The notes below the pieces were generated by a model. The model was not told the DNA's origin. It saw only the letters and a list, made by a program, of their open reading frames with translations, and searched no databases. This document shows positions 26,151 to 35,156 of a DNA stretch of 64,000 nt, piece after piece. The translations under genes and the position numbers were made by a program. Numbering within the stretch: position 1 is the first letter of the stretch; each line of letters begins with the position of its first letter. Origin of the DNA: Rossellomorea orangium. Lineage in GTDB: Bacteria; Bacillota; Bacilli; Bacillales; Bacillaceae_B. Location: NCBI RefSeq assembly GCF_019334305.1, contig NZ_JAHWGH010000017.1, positions 372,001-436,000 of the forward strand, given 5' to 3'.

Positions 26151-28652
26151 TTAAAGCCCGCATTTTAACTGAGCGCCGCAGTTATTACACGTCGTACATC
26201 CGCCCGCATCGATCACTTCGCCTTTGCGACAAACCGGACACGTATCGCCGACTTCATTGCCGACTTTAACATCCGTCGCTCTCACGTCATTAATCGTATC
26301 GACCAGCACGACTTTCGCCGGTGTTTCCTCATCGCTCGAATCAAACGTATTGTCTTCGGCTGTCAGCGATAGCACTTGAGCGTCACGGCTTCCGTCAACA
26401 TACACGGTGCCTCCTTTAGCTCCTCCGCGATAAAGCCTTTCGTACACTGCCTCGACCTGCTCGACCGAATAGCCGCGCGGAGCATTGACGGTTTTGCTGA
26501 GCGAAGAGTCAATCCAACGCTGAATAATGCACTGGACGTCGACGTGCGCTTCCGGCGATAAGGCCATCGTGCTTACGAAATAGTCCGGCAGGTTATTCGG
26601 ATCAGCGTCCGGATGTTCGGCGAGATATTCCTGCACGATGTCGGCGTTTACTTCCATGAATTTGCCGAGGCGTCCGCTGCGGTAGTATTTAAACGAGAAG
26701 TACGGTTCGAGGCCGGTCGCTACTCCGACCATTGAGCCAGTGGACCCCGTCGGCGCTACCGTGAGCAGATGCGAGTTGCGAATGCCGTGTTTTAGCACGC
26801 CTTGGCGAATATCTTCCGGCATCTTGCGCATGTAACCCGAATTGATGTAGCGCTCGTGTCCGTCTTCTAGCGATTCAAGGAACGGGAACGGCCCTTTCTC
26901 TTTCGCCAATTCGACTGACTTACGGTAGGCACTTGTCGCCATGACCTCGAATACATGGTCGACGAGCTGATTGCCGCTTTCGCTTCCGTATTCCTCTTCG
27001 CAATAAATCAGCAGGTCGGCGAGCCCCATAACGCCCATGCCAAGGCGTCGTTCGCCAAGCGCTTGCTTCGTGTTTTCTTCCATAAAGTACGGCGTTGCGG
27101 TGATTACGTTATCCATCAGGCGCACGCCCACTTCGACCGTACGTTTGAGGCGATCATAATCGACTTCCCATTTGCCGGCTGCGTTGCGCTTTTTCATGTT
27201 GGCGAGGTTGACTGCAGCCAAGTTACATACGGAATATGGCGCTAATGGCTGTTCTCCACACGGATTTGTTGCCACTACTTTCTGTCCGTAACTCACGGCG
27301 TTAGTCGCATCGTTCGCATTGTCGATAAAGAAAATGCCGGGCTCGGCGGAATAAGTAGCGCAAAGGTTGATGAGGTTCCATAGCTCCTTCGCCTTGATCG
27401 TGCGATAAGTCTTGACGGCAAATCCTAGCGCTTCCCACTCACGCACATCACCATATTCGTGCCAGCTATCGTCATAGAGCGCTTTGTCATATTCGCTGTA
27501 ATTGTCGGTGTCAGGGAATCGCAGTTCGTAGTCAGCGTCAGCCTCGACCGCCTCCATGAATTCGCGAGTGATTGCGACTGAGATGTTGGCACCGGTTAGG
27601 AATTCCGGATTGTTGACGGAATAGCGCCCGCCGTCTGCGAGTAATCGCAAAGCCTCTTTCCGCACCGGAGTCTCTTCGTGATGTTCATCTTGAATAAATT
27701 CGTATATTTTACGTTCAACCTCGCTCAACGGCTCGAACTTCAGCTTATCCTTCGCCAATCTACGAATCTCATCATCCTTCGTCGTTTCGATAATCTTTCG
27801 CAGGATTCTCGGATTCTGCATTTTCGAAATGATAAACTCGATAACGTCCGGATGCCAGTCAGCGAGCATAATCATCTGAGCTCCGCGTCTGCTACCGCCT
27901 TGCTCGACCAAGTGCGTCAGTTTGGCGATGTCATCAAGCCACGAAACTGCTCCGGAGGATTTGCCGTTGACGCCTTTCGCTAGAGCGTTCTTAGGGCGCA
28001 GCGATGATCCATTCGTTCCTACGCCCCCTCCTCTTGACATGATCTCCATTACTTTCGCACGATGGTCGGCAATCCCCTCGCGGCTGTCTTGCGGATATGG
28101 CATGACGTAGCAGTTGAAATAGGTAACGTCAGTGTCCGAACCTGCTCCGTAAATCACGCGCCCGCCTGGCACGAAGTCAAGCGAAACTAGCACCTCGTAG
28201 AAATCATCGAACGCTTGCTTGCGGGCCTCTTCGTCCGTCTCAACCGCAGCCAGACCTTTAGCATTCCTTTTCGCGATTTGTTCGTAGTAGATTTCGAGAG
28301 GTTTGTCGACAACATCGATCGGGCGAGTCACGACGCCTGTTGCTATTTCATCCGCGTCTTCTAGCACGCCGACGAATGATTCGTCAAGCTTGACCGTTGC
28401 CGTGCGGTTGGCCCAGTCGAGCGACACTAATTCGCCATAGCCTCTCGCCGGAAACTTCGGATCCGTCTTGACCGTCAGCACAACAAAATCGCCAGGCTTG
28501 AGCGTCTTCTTTTCCGTGTCCTTGAACGTATATCGGTCGAGCATAATTAATCGCGATACTCCGGAGAACGATTTATTCATGTCGTCCGTGACCGGGAATA
28601 CCTGCGGAAATTCTTTAATGTCTTCGTTAAGTTGCTTTACGTTAATCGTCAA
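26151..28652 (-). CDS. nrdJ: Adenosylcobalamin-dependent ribonucleotide reductase (class II)
   Basis: About 833 residues from TTG 28652, chosen because GGGAGACG lies just upstream; the frame extends to 28751 but overlaps the previous gene. Visible are FNCYVMPYPQDSREG, SRGGGVGTNGSSLRP, VATNPCGEQPLAPYSVCNLA (active-site Cys and Glu), APTGSTGSM and a C-terminal zinc ribbon (CPVCRKGE ... CTTCNNCG). It makes deoxyribonucleotides without oxygen dependence but needs B12 from the host. It feeds the phage polymerase with thyA. Confidence 0.95.
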   Translation of the reverse strand: MTINVKQLNEDIKEFPQVFPVTDDMNKSFSGVSRLIMLDRYTFKDTEKKTLKPGDFVVLTVKTDPKFPARGYGELVSLDWANRTATVKLDESFVGVLEDADEIATGVVTRPIDVVDKPLEIYYEQIAKRNAKGLAAVETDEEARKQAFDDFYEVLVSLDFVPGGRVIYGAGSDTDVTYFNCYVMPYPQDSREGIADHRAKVMEIMSRGGGVGTNGSSLRPKNALAKGVNGKSSGAVSWLDDIAKLTHLVEQGGSRRGAQMIMLADWHPDVIEFIISKMQNPRILRKIIETTKDDEIRRLAKDKLKFEPLSEVERKIYEFIQDEHHEETPVRKEALRLLADGGRYSVNNPEFLTGANISVAITREFMEAVEADADYELRFPDTDNYSEYDKALYDDSWHEYGDVREWEALGFAVKTYRTIKAKELWNLINLCATYSAEPGIFFIDNANDATNAVSYGQKVVATNPCGEQPLAPYSVCNLAAVNLANMKKRNAAGKWEVDYDRLKRTVEVGVRLMDNVITATPYFMEENTKQALGERRLGMGVMGLADLLIYCEEEYGSESGNQLVDHVFEVMATSAYRKSVELAKEKGPFPFLESLEDGHERYINSGYMRKMPEDIRQGVLKHGIRNSHLLTVAPTGSTGSMVGVATGLEPYFSFKYYRSGRLGKFMEVNADIVQEYLAEHPDADPNNLPDYFVSTMALSPEAHVDVQCIIQRWIDSSLSKTVNAPRGYSVEQVEAVYERLYRGGAKGGTVYVDGSRDAQVLSLTAEDNTFDSSDEETPAKVVLVDTINDVRATDVKVGNEVGDTCPVCRKGEVIDAGGCTTCNNCGAQLKCGL

Positions 28653-28675
28653 TAAAATCGTCTCCCTTTTCGCGT

Positions 28676-28900
28676 CTATTTTAAAGTTATCGAAAACTCT
28701 TCTTCGCAAAACCTTCGCCAATACTCCACGCGACCGACCTGCGTCATCCACTCGTCGCTGCGGAATCCTCCGTTGTCACAAATCTCCGCCAGTGCCTTCC
28801 GCTCGAGCCACCATTTGCCGACCGCATAGGCAACGTTGAAGTCTGCCGCCTTGCGTCCGGACATGGGCTCACGGAATTCGTACGGTGAATAGATGCTCAT
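28676..28900 (-). CDS. Hypothetical protein (74 residues)
   Basis: Begins MSIYSPYEFREPMSGRKAAD; aromatic-rich (WWLERKALAEICDNGGF). Start overlaps the stop of the DUF3307 gene. No family recognised. Confidence 0.62.
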   Translation of the reverse strand: MSIYSPYEFREPMSGRKAADFNVAYAVGKWWLERKALAEICDNGGFRSDEWMTQVGRVEYWRRFCEEEFSITLK

Positions 28901-29238
28901 TAAAATCCGCCTTTGTAAGCGAGCAGTAATACGATTTGTACTAAGTGAATCGTTTGATCGAGCACCAGTCCGCCTTTTAACGCGTCAAGTCGCTTGTAGA
29001 TTCCGACCGGCTTCGCTTTAAGGTAATCGGCGATAGCATGCACGATAAATAGTAGCGCTACGTCAAATACGTTAATATCAATCCCGATTAAATACGCAAC
29101 AGTGGCGATAACTCCCGTCCAAATTCCTGCGTGTGAAATTAATACGATGTGATTCTTGCCTTTCATAGTCGCAAGGAATTCGCCCTGCAACGGATAATCC
29201 GCTAATAGATGTGCGAAAATTAGTATTAGTAGGTTCAT
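28900..29238 (-). CDS. DUF3307 membrane protein
   Basis: 112 residues with three or four membrane helices; opening LILIFAHLLADYPLQGEFLA and the HAIADYLKAK and LDQTIHLVQI segments are the DUF3307 signature. Function unknown. Confidence 0.85.
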   Translation of the reverse strand: MNLLILIFAHLLADYPLQGEFLATMKGKNHIVLISHAGIWTGVIATVAYLIGIDINVFDVALLFIVHAIADYLKAKPVGIYKRLDALKGGLVLDQTIHLVQIVLLLAYKGGF

Positions 29239-29585
29239 TCGCCTTCCTCCTCCGCTTCTTTTTTCACCCGAAACATTTCCGCATCCAGCGTATCGAAAAG
29301 GCTCTCAGTTGAGTCAATTTCGTACGAATTACTTTCGCCACGTTCAGCCCGCAACACATCTCCTCCGTATAAAGCAGACAATCGAATATCTTCGAGCATA
29401 CGTTCCGCCTCAGTGTCGAGCATGCCGAGGCGATGTTCCAGCCGGCTTTCTTCCTCGCGGGCTTCCGCCAGCTTGCGCTCATGATAGGCGATGTTGTGCT
29501 TGGCGTCGGCGTGCTGTTCGGCAATCATGCGGCGGTATTGCTCCGACTGGGCGAGGCGTTGTTTTAATACATCTGCGTCTGTCAT
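29235..29585 (-). CDS. Coiled-coil hypothetical protein
   Basis: 116 residues, almost wholly coiled coil (KLAEAREEESRLEHRLGMLD), very rich in Glu, Arg and Ala. Coupled to the DUF3307 gene by ATGA. Confidence 0.65.
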   Translation of the reverse strand: MTDADVLKQRLAQSEQYRRMIAEQHADAKHNIAYHERKLAEAREEESRLEHRLGMLDTEAERMLEDIRLSALYGGDVLRAERGESNSYEIDSTESLFDTLDAEMFRVKKEAEEEGE

Positions 29586-29587
29586 GC

Positions 29588-29782
29588 TTATGCGCCTCCG
29601 TTAATATCGAATTGAACGGTTGCGCCTCCGTCCATGTTCTGTCGTATTTCGTAATCGGTAATTTCTCCGGACATAAGCACGTCCTTCACCCGTTCTTTTA
29701 TTCCGCGTTTATTTATCTCTTTCTGAAGTTCTTCGGTTGAGTAATCGCTCAGTGATTTCGGAAGTTCATACGTAAATTTCAT
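29588..29782 (-). CDS. Hypothetical protein (64 residues)
   Basis: Charged protein with YSTEELQKEINKRGIKERVK and a C-terminal beta strand. Overlaps the RuvC-like gene stop. No motif recognised. Confidence 0.6.
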   Translation of the reverse strand: MKFTYELPKSLSDYSTEELQKEINKRGIKERVKDVLMSGEITDYEIRQNMDGGATVQFDINGGA

Positions 29783-30336
29783 TTCGTTTCCCCCTCGATT
29801 AAATTGTTTTCGATTAAATACGCAAGGCCGATCGCGCAGGCATCCGACTCATCGTCCTTTGCAAATTCGCCAGTGTATCCGGTCCACTTGCGTACAGCTT
29901 CCTCAACTTCGTGCTTTTCCGCCTTGCCCGATCCTGCGACAATGAGCTTTACTTTCGACGGCGACGGTCCGAACATCGTCTTCTTGCGCCCGCCTTTGTG
30001 AATCTCGACCCACTTGACGAAAGGACCGACGTTGAACTTTTCGCATGCTCGCTCGATCCCTGACCACGCAGCCAGTACCGGATAATTCTGAGCGCTTGAC
30101 ATTCCGTTGAAGTCCTCGCGAATGACGACATCGAACGGCTTTTTCGCATGCTGAGCGAGGAACATGGTCGCCCATGCCTCGATGATTTCAGCACGTAATG
30201 CGTGTGACTGTGATTTGCTGTCAGTGGTCGTATGCGATAATGCAATGACGGTGGCCTTGCGCTTTTTTACTTCGATGATGGCGACGCCTGGTGCGCTCAT
30301 TGACGTGTCGAAGGCAAGGACTCGAAGGGCGCTCAT
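29779..30336 (-). CDS. RuvC-like Holliday junction resolvase
   Basis: 185 residues with a retroviral integrase/RNase H fold pattern: VLAFDTSMSAPGVAIIE (first Asp), VVIREDFNG (Glu), and C-terminal DDESDACAIGLAYL with the closing Asp residues. Likely resolves branched DNA before packaging or in recombination. Coupled to the nuclease gene upstream. Confidence 0.85.
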   Translation of the reverse strand: MSALRVLAFDTSMSAPGVAIIEVKKRKATVIALSHTTTDSKSQSHALRAEIIEAWATMFLAQHAKKPFDVVIREDFNGMSSAQNYPVLAAWSGIERACEKFNVGPFVKWVEIHKGGRKKTMFGPSPSKVKLIVAGSGKAEKHEVEEAVRKWTGYTGEFAKDDESDACAIGLAYLIENNLIEGETK

Positions 30337-31295
30337 TGTGACGCCTCTTCCCGCGTTTCCTTGATGAACTGATACGCCTCGAAATAGCCTTCCTTGATAA
30401 ACGCCGGCTGTCCGCCTTGCATTACCTGTCGCACCTTCGCCTTGATTTCGTCAACTTCTTCGTCAGTTAAATCGAGCGCCATCGCACGCTTGAAGTTATT
30501 GAAGGTGAATCCGTTCAAGTCAGGCGCAGGCGGGTCGTTCTCCCTTGCACGGCGAACCAAGTCGGCGAAATAGTCGAGCAGTTCCTTGCGATCAGCTTCG
30601 GTGATGTCGACCTCGAACGCCTTGACTACCGGCTTGCTTTCGCCCCAGTTGTCCTTCACGGCGCTCACGTACGTAATGATGTACTTATCAACGCCGAACA
30701 TAATCGAGTAAATGACGCATTGCTTGACGTGTTTGGGGTCGGGCTTCGATACTTTGCTGACGCCGTTCTTCGTCTGTTTGCTCTTTACTTCGAGGCCAAC
30801 GAATTCGCCCGTTTCCGTATGCACGAGTTTTCCATCCGGCTGACCGATCAGTTTAAACTTTTCGCCATTGTGCTCGATAGGCACTTCCGCCTGTGCGAAT
30901 TCCTCCCAGAACGGATAGCCCTCGGCAGTACGAGCCGGCACGAATGCGGGCTGATTACCGGTCAGCTTGGCGTAGTGCTTTTCGATGAACAGTAAATCGC
31001 GTTGCACGATGTCTCCTATCGCCGTTCCCAACTTCTGCCATTGCGTCTGATGATTCGGCTTGAGTTCGTTATCCTTCTTGGCGCGACGTAACTTGAGGTA
31101 TAATTCGCGCGGACAGCTGCCGGCACTCGACGGACTGAAATAGGCGCCGCGATAGTTGACCTTGCGTGGGTTCTGAATGATTGCGAGATTCTGTTCGGCG
31201 ATTTGACGCTTGAGTTGATCGTCCCAGGGCTCACGGTGCTCATTATACGTATTAATCATTTCGACAAACTGCTTCGCTAATTTATTTTTCGTCAT
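30333..31295 (-). CDS. PD-(D/E)XK nuclease (RecB/Cas4-like exonuclease)
   Basis: 320 residues. GQPDGKLVHTETGEFVGLEV followed by KSK gives the D...ExK catalytic core of the PDDEXK_1 family; SSAGSCPRELYLKLRRAKKD near the N-terminus contains the family's conserved Cys/Arg region. Probably a DNA end-processing exonuclease serving recombination. Confidence 0.85.
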   Translation of the reverse strand: MTKNKLAKQFVEMINTYNEHREPWDDQLKRQIAEQNLAIIQNPRKVNYRGAYFSPSSAGSCPRELYLKLRRAKKDNELKPNHQTQWQKLGTAIGDIVQRDLLFIEKHYAKLTGNQPAFVPARTAEGYPFWEEFAQAEVPIEHNGEKFKLIGQPDGKLVHTETGEFVGLEVKSKQTKNGVSKVSKPDPKHVKQCVIYSIMFGVDKYIITYVSAVKDNWGESKPVVKAFEVDITEADRKELLDYFADLVRRARENDPPAPDLNGFTFNNFKRAMALDLTDEEVDEIKAKVRQVMQGGQPAFIKEGYFEAYQFIKETREEASQ

Positions 31296-31307
31296 TTCAT
31301 CCGCTCC

Positions 31308-31529
31308 TTAGTTATACTCCGAATCGTAAACCGACCCTTCACGTTCTTCATCGATTCGCTCATACTCAACGCCAGCGTACTTCAAGCCCATGAAGAAACC
31401 GTAAATCGTATCTTCAATTTTGTCGTGATAGTAATCGCCGATCATTATCGACTCATTCTTTTCGTCGACTAACGCCATCTCTCCGTCTCCGTCATACGTA
31501 ATTACGGTGAATTTTTCTTTCGCCATCAT
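31308..31529 (-). CDS. Hypothetical acidic protein (73 residues)
   Basis: Very acidic, with ITYDGDGEMALVDEKNESIM and a Tyr-rich C-terminus. No family recognised. Confidence 0.6.
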   Translation of the reverse strand: MMAKEKFTVITYDGDGEMALVDEKNESIMIGDYYHDKIEDTIYGFFMGLKYAGVEYERIDEEREGSVYDSEYN

Positions 31530-31735
31530 TCATCGTCCTCCTTCTTTTCGCTTACAACGTGAATCCTTACGTCCTGCTTTCCGTCCGCCTGCGCTCCGGC
31601 AAATATCAGCGCCGTGAGGTACATCAGCAACGTAATGGCAGCCGCCTGTATGACGTCAACCTTGTACGTTAACAACGGCAGTACGAAGTAGAGTGCTGCG
31701 GTGACTGCGATGAATTGGAATAGGCGGAGGATCAT
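31526..31735 (-). CDS. Small membrane protein (69 residues)
   Basis: Two hydrophobic helices (FQFIAVTAALYFVLPLLTY and AITLLMYLTALIFAG) and a charged C-terminal tail. Coupled by ATGA overlaps to both neighbours. Confidence 0.65.
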   Translation of the reverse strand: MILRLFQFIAVTAALYFVLPLLTYKVDVIQAAAITLLMYLTALIFAGAQADGKQDVRIHVVSEKKEDDE

Positions 31736-31881
31736 TCGCGATCACCTACTCCGTCAGCTCCATAAAGATAACCGACCATTGTTCCGATAAATACATCCGC
31801 GTAGTCGCCGCTTATAAATAAGAGCATCAATCCGCTTGCTACGCCGAAACCCATTCCGAATATTGAACGTTTCATATTCAT
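31732..31881 (-). CDS. Small membrane protein (49 codons)
   Basis: ATG 31881 (GGAGGAGCG four bases upstream) or ATG 31875. Glycine-rich hydrophobic segment GMGFGVASGLMLLFIS, then a short acidic tail. The stop overlaps the next start. Confidence 0.65.
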   Translation of the reverse strand: MNMKRSIFGMGFGVASGLMLLFISGDYADVFIGTMVGYLYGADGVGDRE

Positions 31882-32156
31882 CGCTCCTCCCTCGCCATCT
31901 TGACGCAATCAACAATCGTCTCCTGGTCGGTCATGCCGGTGATGCGTGTGATTTCGAGGCCGTTGCGTTTGAACAGAAGAACCGGCACACTGCTGATTTT
32001 ATATTTCGCTAAGTCCTCTTCGCTCAAGTTGTCGGTGTTGTAATGCGCTATGACTATTCCGTCGAGCGCTCCGGTTTCCTTTAATTCGTCAATGTAATGC
32101 GATATTGCGACACAAGGCCGGCAGCCTGGGCGGCTAAATTTCGCTAATTCGATCAT
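31878..32156 (-). CDS. Thioredoxin/glutaredoxin-like protein
   Basis: 92 residues with redox motif CRPC near residue 12 (FSRPGCRPCVAISHYIDEL), then ISSVPVLLFKRNG containing the conserved cis-Pro. Possible reductant for the phage ribonucleotide reductase; this pairing is inferred from its C-terminal Cys pair. Confidence 0.88.
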   Translation of the reverse strand: MIELAKFSRPGCRPCVAISHYIDELKETGALDGIVIAHYNTDNLSEEDLAKYKISSVPVLLFKRNGLEITRITGMTDQETIVDCVKMAREER

Positions 32157-34298
32157 TTATTCGTCCTCCTTCGATTTAAACCATTCGCTTATCGTGTGTC
32201 CTTCACCCCATCTTCTGGAAATCTCGATGTCTGTTTTATTAGGAACGTTCAACTTCACTGTATTTAAAAACACTTGCTCGAACTCTTTTACGTCATCAAA
32301 CGTTATATTTTCGGGAACATAAGCTCCCACTTCGTCATGACAGGACCACGCCAGCGTCCAACCTTTTCGGCGACATAACTTTTGCAACTCAATCATCGTT
32401 AGTTTTGTCTGAATCGCTGCGCTCCCTTGAATGATTGCGTTTGTCGCCTGCCTCATCGCCCGGAACTGCTCGAATCGATCCCGCGACTTTGCTTCCGGTA
32501 ATCTGCGCTTTCGGCCCATGAACATCTCGACGTAACCTTTCTTTTTCGCCGTCTTCTCGTTGTTGTCAATCCACGCCTTAACTTTCGGATAAGCCTTATA
32601 GAAATCGTCCACGAATTGTCGTGCTTCCTTTTCGCTAATACCGAGCTGGTCAGCGAGTGTTTTCGGTCCAACTCCGTACATTACCGCGAGCACTCCGACT
32701 TTCATCATCTTCCGGTACTTGGATCCATCGCCACATTCCTCGATAGGCAATCCGAATAATTCAGCCGCAGCAGTCGAGTATAAATCCTGTCCGTTGCGAT
32801 AGGCATTTACGAGTACTTCTTCGCCAGTGAAATGCGATAGCCAGCGCGGTTCTTGTTGCGAAAAGTCTCCGCTCAGAATTACTTGACCAGGCGGTGCGAC
32901 GAATAGCTTACGGGCGAATCCGGGTTGATTCTGAAGGTTAGGCGAATTTGACGAGAACCTGCCCGTCACGGTACCTGCTTGATTGAAACTCCCGTGAACC
33001 CTTCCGTCTTTTCTTACCTGTTGCGGTAAAGCTTCGATGTACGTTCCGAGTAGCTTTGTTTTTTCGCGATAACTTAGTAGCAACGCGATACCTTCGTGAT
33101 GTGGCGCCAATAGTTTCAGCGTTTTGACGTCGGTCGACTTTTTGAAGTTCTTCGGTAAGTAGCGATCAAGTTTCAATTCTCCGAAGAATTTATCCGTTAG
33201 TTGGGTTGGCGAATTATAATTGATGTCGCCGAAGTGCTTTTTAAGGCCATTCTCAATTCCGACTAACTCTTTTCGCAACTCTTCACCTAGTTGTGCTGCA
33301 CGCTCCTTATCGATAACAAATCCCGCCTGTTCCATCTCAAGCGAAACGTCAATCGTAGGATTCTCGACTGATTCGTAATACTCGAGCAAGCCGATCTTCT
33401 CAAGGTGTAATCGCTGGAAATCTCGAAGCTTCAACGTTACGTCTCCGTCTTTCGCCGCATAGGCAAGCGCTACTTTCAAATCGCTTACTTCGTGAAACCC
33501 TGCTTTGCCGAACAAGGTATCATAGGTCTCGGACGGAATCTTGAGGTACTTCGTCACAAGATCTTTCAATCGATAAGAACCGCCGGATATACGTTCGTTT
33601 TCGTTGAGAATATGATGCGCTATCTGAGTATCCCAGGCGAATCCCTTCACGGTTACTCCTTCGCGAGCAAGCATATGAACGTCGAACTTTCCGTTATGAG
33701 CGATTTTGCCGATCGACTCATCTTCGTAAATCGGTTTCAGCTTGCGAATTACTAAGTCATGCGATAACTGTTTGCCGTCAGTTATGTGCTTTGTCGGAAT
33801 GTATGCGTGAATATCTGCGCTAACTGCGGTGATTACGTTTCCAACTATATAATCCTCGAATATGTCAGTACCGGTTGTCTCGACGTCGAACACGATTTCC
33901 TTTTCGCTCTGAACGATTGCGGTAAATTTATCGAGTGTGGCTTCGTCTTGTATTAGCCAGTAATTATCCGGTGTTTTCTCTACCATTTTCCGTAGGGTTT
34001 CTTCGCGTTGCTGATCCGCTAACTCTTTATATAAGCGAAGACATTCCGCCTTGCTTAACCGCTTGCCGGCGTCGGAGGGCGACCTGCCTAGAGTGCCCTC
34101 GCTAATCGCCTTCTTTACCGCAAGCAATCGTTCCTGATCGGGCGAACTGTTCTTCATCGCCAGAATCCGCTGCCACGCCTCATCCAACGTCTCATTAGCC
34201 GCCTTCTTTTTCGCCGACGCCTGCTTCACCTTTGCCGCGGTGACATTTGTATCGGCTTGCTTATTCGTTAAATTTAATCGTAGTTTCGGCTCGGTCAT
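32157..34298 (-). CDS. polA: DNA polymerase, family A, with 3'-5' exonuclease
   Basis: 713 residues. An N-terminal extension of ~120 residues, then the exonuclease domain (VFDVETTGTDIF, KIAHNGKFDVHML) and the polymerase domain: motif A LSGDFSQQEPRWLSHF, motif B RKMMKVGVLAVMYGVGPKTL, motif C AWSCHDEVGAY. There is no 5'-3' exonuclease domain. It is the replicative polymerase of the phage, encoded in one cluster with SSB-like and nuclease genes. Confidence 0.97.
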   Translation of the reverse strand: MTEPKLRLNLTNKQADTNVTAAKVKQASAKKKAANETLDEAWQRILAMKNSSPDQERLLAVKKAISEGTLGRSPSDAGKRLSKAECLRLYKELADQQREETLRKMVEKTPDNYWLIQDEATLDKFTAIVQSEKEIVFDVETTGTDIFEDYIVGNVITAVSADIHAYIPTKHITDGKQLSHDLVIRKLKPIYEDESIGKIAHNGKFDVHMLAREGVTVKGFAWDTQIAHHILNENERISGGSYRLKDLVTKYLKIPSETYDTLFGKAGFHEVSDLKVALAYAAKDGDVTLKLRDFQRLHLEKIGLLEYYESVENPTIDVSLEMEQAGFVIDKERAAQLGEELRKELVGIENGLKKHFGDINYNSPTQLTDKFFGELKLDRYLPKNFKKSTDVKTLKLLAPHHEGIALLLSYREKTKLLGTYIEALPQQVRKDGRVHGSFNQAGTVTGRFSSNSPNLQNQPGFARKLFVAPPGQVILSGDFSQQEPRWLSHFTGEEVLVNAYRNGQDLYSTAAAELFGLPIEECGDGSKYRKMMKVGVLAVMYGVGPKTLADQLGISEKEARQFVDDFYKAYPKVKAWIDNNEKTAKKKGYVEMFMGRKRRLPEAKSRDRFEQFRAMRQATNAIIQGSAAIQTKLTMIELQKLCRRKGWTLAWSCHDEVGAYVPENITFDDVKEFEQVFLNTVKLNVPNKTDIEISRRWGEGHTISEWFKSKEDE

Positions 34299-34528
34299 CG
34301 TAAATATTCCGCAGGCACTTCGCTAAGCTTTTGCGGAAGCCTCCCGTGCAATTCAAGCCACTCAATTCCTTCCGAATTCAAGTGCTTTTCTTCGCATGAC
34401 TCGAACGTTTTATAGTCGCATATCACATCCGGTAAATACTGATATACTTCGTGATCTTCGTACTCTAAACCGCCATCCACGTAGATACCTTCCCAGTCAT
34501 CTCCGCTAACAATTACGATTTCGTTCAT
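34295..34528 (-). CDS. Hypothetical acidic protein (77 residues)
   Basis: Acidic and Tyr-rich, begins MNEIVIVSGDDWEGIYVDGG; coupled to polA by ATGA. No family recognised. Confidence 0.62.
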   Translation of the reverse strand: MNEIVIVSGDDWEGIYVDGGLEYEDHEVYQYLPDVICDYKTFESCEEKHLNSEGIEWLELHGRLPQKLSEVPAEYLR

Positions 34529-34529
34529 A

Positions 34530-34709
34530 CTATTCGCCTCCGATTCGTTTTAAATTGCTGCGATTGTAATACGCCAGCACCTTCTCGAAATTGTCGTCGA
34601 CCCAATCGCGCTGACATCCGCCTGAGCAGAACGTCAGGTCCGTATGCTCGTCGTAGAGGACTGCCGGCTGCTGACGGATTGCCTTGTCGCAGGTTGCGCA
34701 GTAGATCAT
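34530..34709 (-). CDS. Small zinc-ribbon protein (59 codons)
   Basis: Start ATG 34709 overlaps the upstream stop (TAATG) and follows GGAGGCGG. Two Cys pairs, CATCDKAI and FCSGGC, would bind zinc. Confidence 0.7.
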   Translation of the reverse strand: MIYCATCDKAIRQQPAVLYDEHTDLTFCSGGCQRDWVDDNFEKVLAYYNRSNLKRIGGE

Positions 34710-35101
34710 TAAACCGCCTCCGCTTCGACCGGCACTTCCGCAGTCAGCTCGACCCAACGTTTCGCCGCGCTACTTTCGCTGGCCCACATCTCTTTTACGC
34801 CAGTGCATTCCGCCATGAAAACCCTATCGCCATCGACACCGAGTATATAATCGCAGTCATGCGGTTGATAGGCTTCTCCGTTACCTTTCGTTGAATAAAT
34901 TACCATTTCGTTATTGCGGTCGGTACGTTTCCGGATAGTTTTCACTTGAAAAGTCGCGAACTGCCCGTTTAAAGGGTCCCGCCCGACTAAATCGTAAACC
35001 TCGTCAATGATTGGCGATGATACTTCCCAGCCGTTCGAGATAAGCGCCAGTGCCGCCGTTAGTTCCGATACCTTGCCCGTTACTTGCGTTGAATGTGCCA
35101 T
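34709..35101 (-). CDS. PD-(D/E)XK endonuclease-like protein (PDDEXK_5 type)
   Basis: 130 residues. TGKVSELTAALALISNGWEV, then DEVYDLVGRD and FATFQVKTI give the E...D...QxK core of the PDDEXK_5 group related to Holliday-junction resolvases and group I intron nucleases. It is free-standing here, next to polA. Confidence 0.75.
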   Translation of the reverse strand: MAHSTQVTGKVSELTAALALISNGWEVSSPIIDEVYDLVGRDPLNGQFATFQVKTIRKRTDRNNEMVIYSTKGNGEAYQPHDCDYILGVDGDRVFMAECTGVKEMWASESSAAKRWVELTAEVPVEAEAV

Positions 35102-35156
35102 TCGTTCTCCCCCTCGTTTTTAGTAAATACGGTAGAGCCGGCGATTAAGCCAGCCC

